A DNA stretch of 10,080 nt, from assembly GCA_963799815.1 (NCBI GenBank), contig CAWCYG010000002.1, positions 1 to 10,080 of the forward strand, written 5' to 3'. Numbering within the stretch: the stretch's first letter is position 1; every line of letters starts with the position of its first letter. A program made the translations under genes and the position numbers. Origin of the DNA: JBDTSW01 sp963799815 (GTDB taxonomy: Bacteria; Actinomycetota; Thermoleophilia; Solirubrobacterales; 70-9). Of this stretch, positions 7,333 through 10,080 are shown piece after piece. The notes beneath the pieces were generated by a model, which had not been told where the DNA came from, did not search any database, and saw only the letters and a program-made list of their open reading frames with translations.

Positions 7333-8517
7333 CTGGCCTCCGTCGAGGAGTTGTCGCAAGGCGGCGACGATCCGCGCGGATGCGCGTCCGTCGCCGTAGG
7401 GATTCGGGGCGCGCGCCATGCGCTGGTATGCCGCCTCGTCGTCGAGCAGTTCGAGGACCTTCGCCTCGATGCGCTGCGGATCGGTCCCCACCAGTGCGAG
7501 TGTGCCGGCCGTGACCCCCTCGGCCCGCTCGGTCCTGTCGCGGCAGACCAGCACCGGCTTGTGAAGGGTGGGCGCCTCCTCCTGGATGCCGCCCGAGTCG
7601 GTGAGGATCACGTATGCGCGGCCCATGAGACGAGCGAACTCCGCATAGCTCTGGGGCTCCGTGAGCGTGACGTTGTCGAGCTTCCGCAGCGGATCCCCCA
7701 GCTCTACGCGGACGACCGGGTTGGGTGCAGGGGGACGACGAAGCGGACCTCCGGGCGCGCGATCGCGACGGCCTTGAGCGCTTCGGCGATCCTGCCGAGC
7801 CCGCCGCCCCAGCTCTCGCGACGGTGCGCGGTCACAAGCACGAGGCGCGCGTCGCTGTCGAACGCCGCTTGCACCTCGGGCCGCGAGAAGGGAGCACCGA
7901 GCCCCGCCGCCCACCTCGATGCGTCGATGCCGGTGTTCCCCGTGACGAAGCTGCTCGGTCGGAATGTGCTCGCGGATGAGGTTCTGTGCGGCCTCGCTGG
8001 TTCGTGCGAGGTGAAGAGCCGGCCAGGCAGCCGATGAGCTGCCGGTTCATCTCCTCCGGGAAAGGGTGCAGCGTGTCGTTTGTGCGCAGCCCCGCCTCGA
8101 CGTGGACCACCGGGATCCTCAGGTTGAACGCCGCGAGGGCGGCCGCCATCGAGGAGGAGGTATCGCCGTGGACCAGCATCGCCGCGGGACGCTTGCCGTC
8201 GCGCACCTGCTGCCACGTCGCCAGCTCGCCTGCGCCGATGCCGAACTCCTCGTCGCAGAAATCATCGAGTCGCCTCATCACGCTCGTGACGAGCTCATTC
8301 AGCCGGCCCTGGCGTCCGTGTGCCACGGCTCGACGTCCGGCTGCACGCCCGCGAGCGCCAGCACCTGATCGACCATGCGGTGGTGCTGCCCGGTCGAGAT
8401 CGGCACTGCGCTCGTAGTCGGCGTGCTCACGCGGGCCAGCACGACCGGAACCATCTTGATCGCCTCCGGCCTGGTGCCGATGACGACGAGGATCTTCGGC
8501 GAGGAGGCCGCTGGCAC
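7333..8517 (-). pseudogene. wecB: UDP-N-acetylglucosamine 2-epimerase (WecB-like), frame broken several times
   Basis: The non-hydrolysing UDP-GlcNAc 2-epimerase converts UDP-GlcNAc to UDP-ManNAc for surface polysaccharides. Nearly all family blocks are present in order but in different frames: ILVVIGTRPEAIKM and STGQHHRMVDQ (about 8500-8345); LNELVTSVMRR, LVHGDTSSS, HVEAGLRT and PEEMNRQLIG (8315-8025); LHLARTSEAAQNL (about 8020-7960); VTGNTGIDA and LVTAHRRESWGG (7950-7800); then NPVVR, LTDSGGIQEEAP and NPYGDGRA (7725-7375). At least six frame changes are needed, including a short compensated pair near 8435-8405. The start is taken as GTG 8517, with GGGAG at 8530-8526 eight bases upstream. 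The implied length of about 395 residues is slightly above the usual 370-380, with an insertion containing GELATWQQV before HGDTSS. The end is uncertain because no stop follows in frame. It may be a pseudogene or a sequencing artefact. Confidence 0.85.
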
Positions 8518-8525
8518 GCCCACGT

Positions 8526-8530
8526 CTCCC
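8526..8530 (-). promoter_or_regulatory. Ribosome binding site for the epimerase
   Basis: On the minus strand GGGAG is followed after 8 nt by the GTG at 8517, and after only 2 nt by another in-frame GTG at 8523. The spacing favours the start at 8517. Confidence 0.5.
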
Positions 8531-8590
8531 GGCTGCCGCTCCGCTCCGGAGGTCACGCCAAAAAGCATGCCGTACCGCGCGGCGCCCAAA

Positions 8591-8600
8591 CGCTGCAGCG
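8591..8600. repeat. 10-bp perfect palindrome in the divergent spacer
   Basis: CGCTGCAGCG is its own reverse complement. It lies 8 bp from a longer palindrome in the same spacer between the epimerase and the GFA-like gene, so the two could form a paired operator. Alone it is too short to be significant in GC-rich DNA. Confidence 0.4.
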
Positions 8601-8608
8601 GTGCTGAA

Positions 8609-8624
8609 CCGGACGATCGTCCGG
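8609..8624. promoter_or_regulatory. 16-bp perfect palindrome, candidate operator
   Basis: CCGGACGATCGTCCGG is a perfect inverted repeat with no spacer, about midway between the divergent epimerase (start 8517) and the GFA-like gene (start near 8663-8677). Such symmetry is typical of a dimeric repressor site. It is not followed by a T-run, so it is not an intrinsic terminator. One palindrome of this length could occur by chance in a window of this size, so only its location makes it notable. Confidence 0.4.
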
Positions 8625-8662
8625 CTGCCGGGAAGGTTCTGATGCGCGGGTATTCGGGCCCT

Positions 8663-9060
8663 GTGGGTAAGCTCCACTGACCGGGGGCTGCAACTGCGGC
8701 GCGTGCGCTATGAGGTGACAGCGCCGCTCGAGATCGCAAGCTACTGCCATTGCAAGCGCTGCCAGCGGCGGAGCGGTGCTGCGGCGTCTCCGAACGCCCA
8801 CCCTGCTGAGGGCACCTTCCGGATCGTGAAGGGCCAGGATCGCCTCAGGTGCTGGAAGCCCACCGACGGCGGGGAGAAGTGGATTGTGCGGTGATTCCGG
8901 CTCGGCGATCTTCGGCCGCAACCCGAGCCATCCGGGTCCGATCGGGGTCCGGATGGGCAGCTTCGACGCCGATCCCGGTCTCCGCCCGACGGTCCGCGCA
9001 TTCGTCGCCTCAGCTGCGCCTTGGGAGCCGATTCCCGAGGACGGCTCGACCCGGCACGCT
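8663..9060 (+). pseudogene. GFA/CENP-V family zinc protein, frameshifted
   Basis: Homologues are small zinc proteins named after glutathione-dependent formaldehyde-activating enzyme, mostly of unproven reaction. The order of motifs is clear: GGCNCGA (about 8683-8703), RYEVTAPLEIASYCHCKRC (8706-8762), FRIVKGQDRLRCW (about 8817-8855), then SGSAIFGRNP, IGVRMGSFDADPG and APWEPIPEDG (about 8896-9045). The first and third parts share one frame and the middle lies in another: one base is missing near 8703 and one is extra near 8883, so the two changes compensate. A further shift near 8675 seems to separate the likely start (GTG 8663, giving MGKL) from GGCNCG. The last zinc motif reads CGDSGS instead of CGxCGS because codon 8896-8898 is TCC, so one metal-binding cysteine is lost. 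No stop is visible in the expected place, so the end is approximate. Confidence 0.72.
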
Positions 9061-9103
9061 CAGAGCCGGCGCGCGAAGTCGTCAGGAGGTGGCCGGGCGC
9101 GCC

Positions 9104-9939
9104 ATGGAATGGAAACGCCTCTCGCTGGAAGACGGCGTGAAGATCGCCTATGCGCGAGGGAACCGGCGAGCCCCTTCGTGCTCGTGCCAGGTTGGACAGT
9201 CTCAGGCAAGATGTTCGAGCACCAGCTCGCCAAGCTCGCGCCCACCTTCCAGGCGATCACATTCGAGCCGCGCTGCCCCGGCCGTTCATCCGATGCGCCA
9301 GTGGGAACAGCTACCCGCAGCAGGGCCGCGACCTCGCCGCCGTTCACAATACCCTCGAGCTCAGATCGAGGTCCGTCTCGTCGGCTGGTCTTACGGGGGC
9401 CTGGCATGCTACGCCTACGTCGACGCAACACGGGGGTCGAGCGGGTGCGATCGCTCCGGTCGTCGATCGCGCACAAGCCGCTCGGAGGGTCGCTCCAGGC
9501 GAGTGGGTCGAGCAGGACCTTGACGGTTATCTATCTGGTTCATTGGCCAGGTGCGTCGCCGATCCCAGGGCTTCGCCGGAGAGTTCGCGAGTGGCTCCTC
9601 GATCGAGAGCCGACCGCTGAGGAGCGCCAATGGCTCACAGAGAGCGCCTCGAGAACGCCCCGGCTGCCGCAGCGTGCTTGCGTCGGTGAGCGCGATTTTC
9701 AGCGAGCTACCTCGAGCTCGCAGCCCGGCTCGAGCACGGAGTCCTGTTCGCCAACGTCGTGCGGCAGGACTCGCTCCCCGACGCCGAGCCATGATTAGCT
9801 CGCCACCTGCCCGAACGCGACCACGTGGACGATGGGATCCCACCTCGGATGGGACAAGCCCGCCGAGTTGAACCGGCAGCTGATGGTCTTTCTCGAGCGT
9901 TCATCTCGTTCTACTTCCTGCCGTGCGTACGCTGCATGA
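9104..9939 (+). pseudogene. Alpha/beta hydrolase, heavily frameshifted
   Basis: The pieces assemble into a typical alpha/beta hydrolase of about 275 residues. They are MEWKRLSLEDGVKIAYA (start ATG 9104, with AGGAGG about 14 nt upstream), FVLVPGWTVSGKMFEHQLAK (9172-9231), GRDLAAVHNTLEL (about 9323-9361), VRLVGWSYGGLACYAY with the nucleophile Ser codon at 9389-9391, AHKPLGGSLQAS, EWVEQDLDGYL, REWLLDREPTAEERQWLTES (about 9587-9646), YLELAARLEHGVLFANVVRQ, and SHLGWDKPAELNRQLMVFLE with the probable catalytic His codon at 9841-9843. At least ten frame changes are needed, many of them explainable by a single missing base. There is also an in-frame TGA at 9792-9794 where the family would have Trp (EPxLARHLPE). 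The final frame ends in TGA 9937-9939. The substrate is unknown. Confidence 0.75.
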
Positions 9940-10080
9940 CAGCGGCCGGCCTGACGGCTTTCAGGACGCTTCTTCGCGATCTGGACCCCACCGGCAGAAG
10001 CGTCCGGGAGGTCCCGGTGGGCACGACCCCCCCGCAGACCTGGCGCTTCACCTATCCGTTGTCGACCGCGCGAACGACGT
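9936..10080 (+). CDS. Possible ORF running off the right edge (partial)
   Basis: An ATG at 9936 overlaps the terminal hydrolase TGA as ATGA and opens a frame that continues past the window end (48 codons seen). Third codon positions are mainly G or C. The peptide starts MTAAGLTAFRTLLRDLDP and matches no family I know. A second frame over the same bases is equally open and contains LALHLSVVDRAND, so the true frame is uncertain, particularly in a stretch where frames are unreliable. A run of seven C at about 10026-10032 is a likely place for a further length error. Confidence 0.22.
   Translation, partial: MTAAGLTAFRTLLRDLDPTGRSVREVPVGTTPPQTWRFTYPLSTARTT

Noticed and set aside
5680..7914. A single 744-residue epimerase-glycosyltransferase fusion, since the frame is open throughout
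   Set aside because: Between the last epimerase motif and the GTG at 7056 the frame is Arg-rich and resembles an out-of-frame reading. Another frame there looks more coding-like and ends in a GTGA overlap with the glycosyltransferase start. The open frame is probably accidental.
9300..9800. Programmed frameshifting as an explanation for the hydrolase frame changes
   Set aside because: Programmed frameshifting uses one defined slippery site. Here there are ten or more changes without a common slippery sequence, together with similar damage in unrelated neighbours.
7200..10080. Mobile element insertion or degraded prophage as the cause of the broken region
   Set aside because: I see no transposase or integrase fragment, terminal inverted repeats or target duplications, and the broken genes are ordinary chromosomal families with composition like the rest of the window.

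Overview
The window is uniformly GC-rich. Its genes use GTG and TTG starts, have strongly G/C-ending codons, and overlap their stops with the next start. Together with the gene families present, this points to a high-GC actinobacterium, possibly of the Thermoleophilia/Solirubrobacterales type; that placement is an inference, since no rRNA or marker gene is present.

Region 1 (1-4223, + strand) is a tightly packed glycolate/glyoxylate operon. It holds the tail of glcD, then glcE (FAD-binding subunit), glcF (two-cluster 4Fe-4S subunit) and a malate synthase A-type aceB. Junctions are a 1-nt gap, a TGATG overlap and a TTGA overlap, so translation is probably coupled throughout. GlcDEF oxidises glycolate to glyoxylate, and malate synthase condenses glyoxylate with acetyl-CoA to give malate. 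Converging on this operon with an 8-nt gap is a glycerate 2-kinase (4232-5203, - strand), which fits the alternative glyoxylate route through tartronate semialdehyde and glycerate. A small NTF2/SnoaL-like protein (5265-5651, + strand) is divergent from the kinase.

Region 2 (5680-8517, - strand) is a polysaccharide module. A UDP-GlcNAc 2-epimerase gene (wecB-like) lies upstream of a processive, membrane-bound GT2 glycosyltransferase. The glycosyltransferase is intact. The epimerase keeps nearly all family motifs, but they are spread over all three reading frames. A short stretch between the two genes (7053-7332) may hold one small coupled ORF.

Region 3 (about 8518-10080, mainly + strand) holds a divergent intergenic region with two adjacent perfect palindromes. 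It is followed by a GFA/CENP-V-type zinc protein and an alpha/beta hydrolase, both broken by several frameshifts, and the hydrolase also by an in-frame TGA. A possible partial ORF runs off the right edge.

The strongest anomaly is the abrupt change in reading-frame integrity. From 1 to about 7056 every gene reads cleanly; from about 7200 to 10080 every recognisable gene changes frame every 30-300 bases, although its family motifs remain. Conserved motifs with compensating single-base indels look more like base-level sequence error (low coverage or contig end) than old pseudogene decay, but the sequence alone cannot decide. I see no CRISPR array, tRNA, rRNA, insertion sequence or clearly novel defence or mobile system here.
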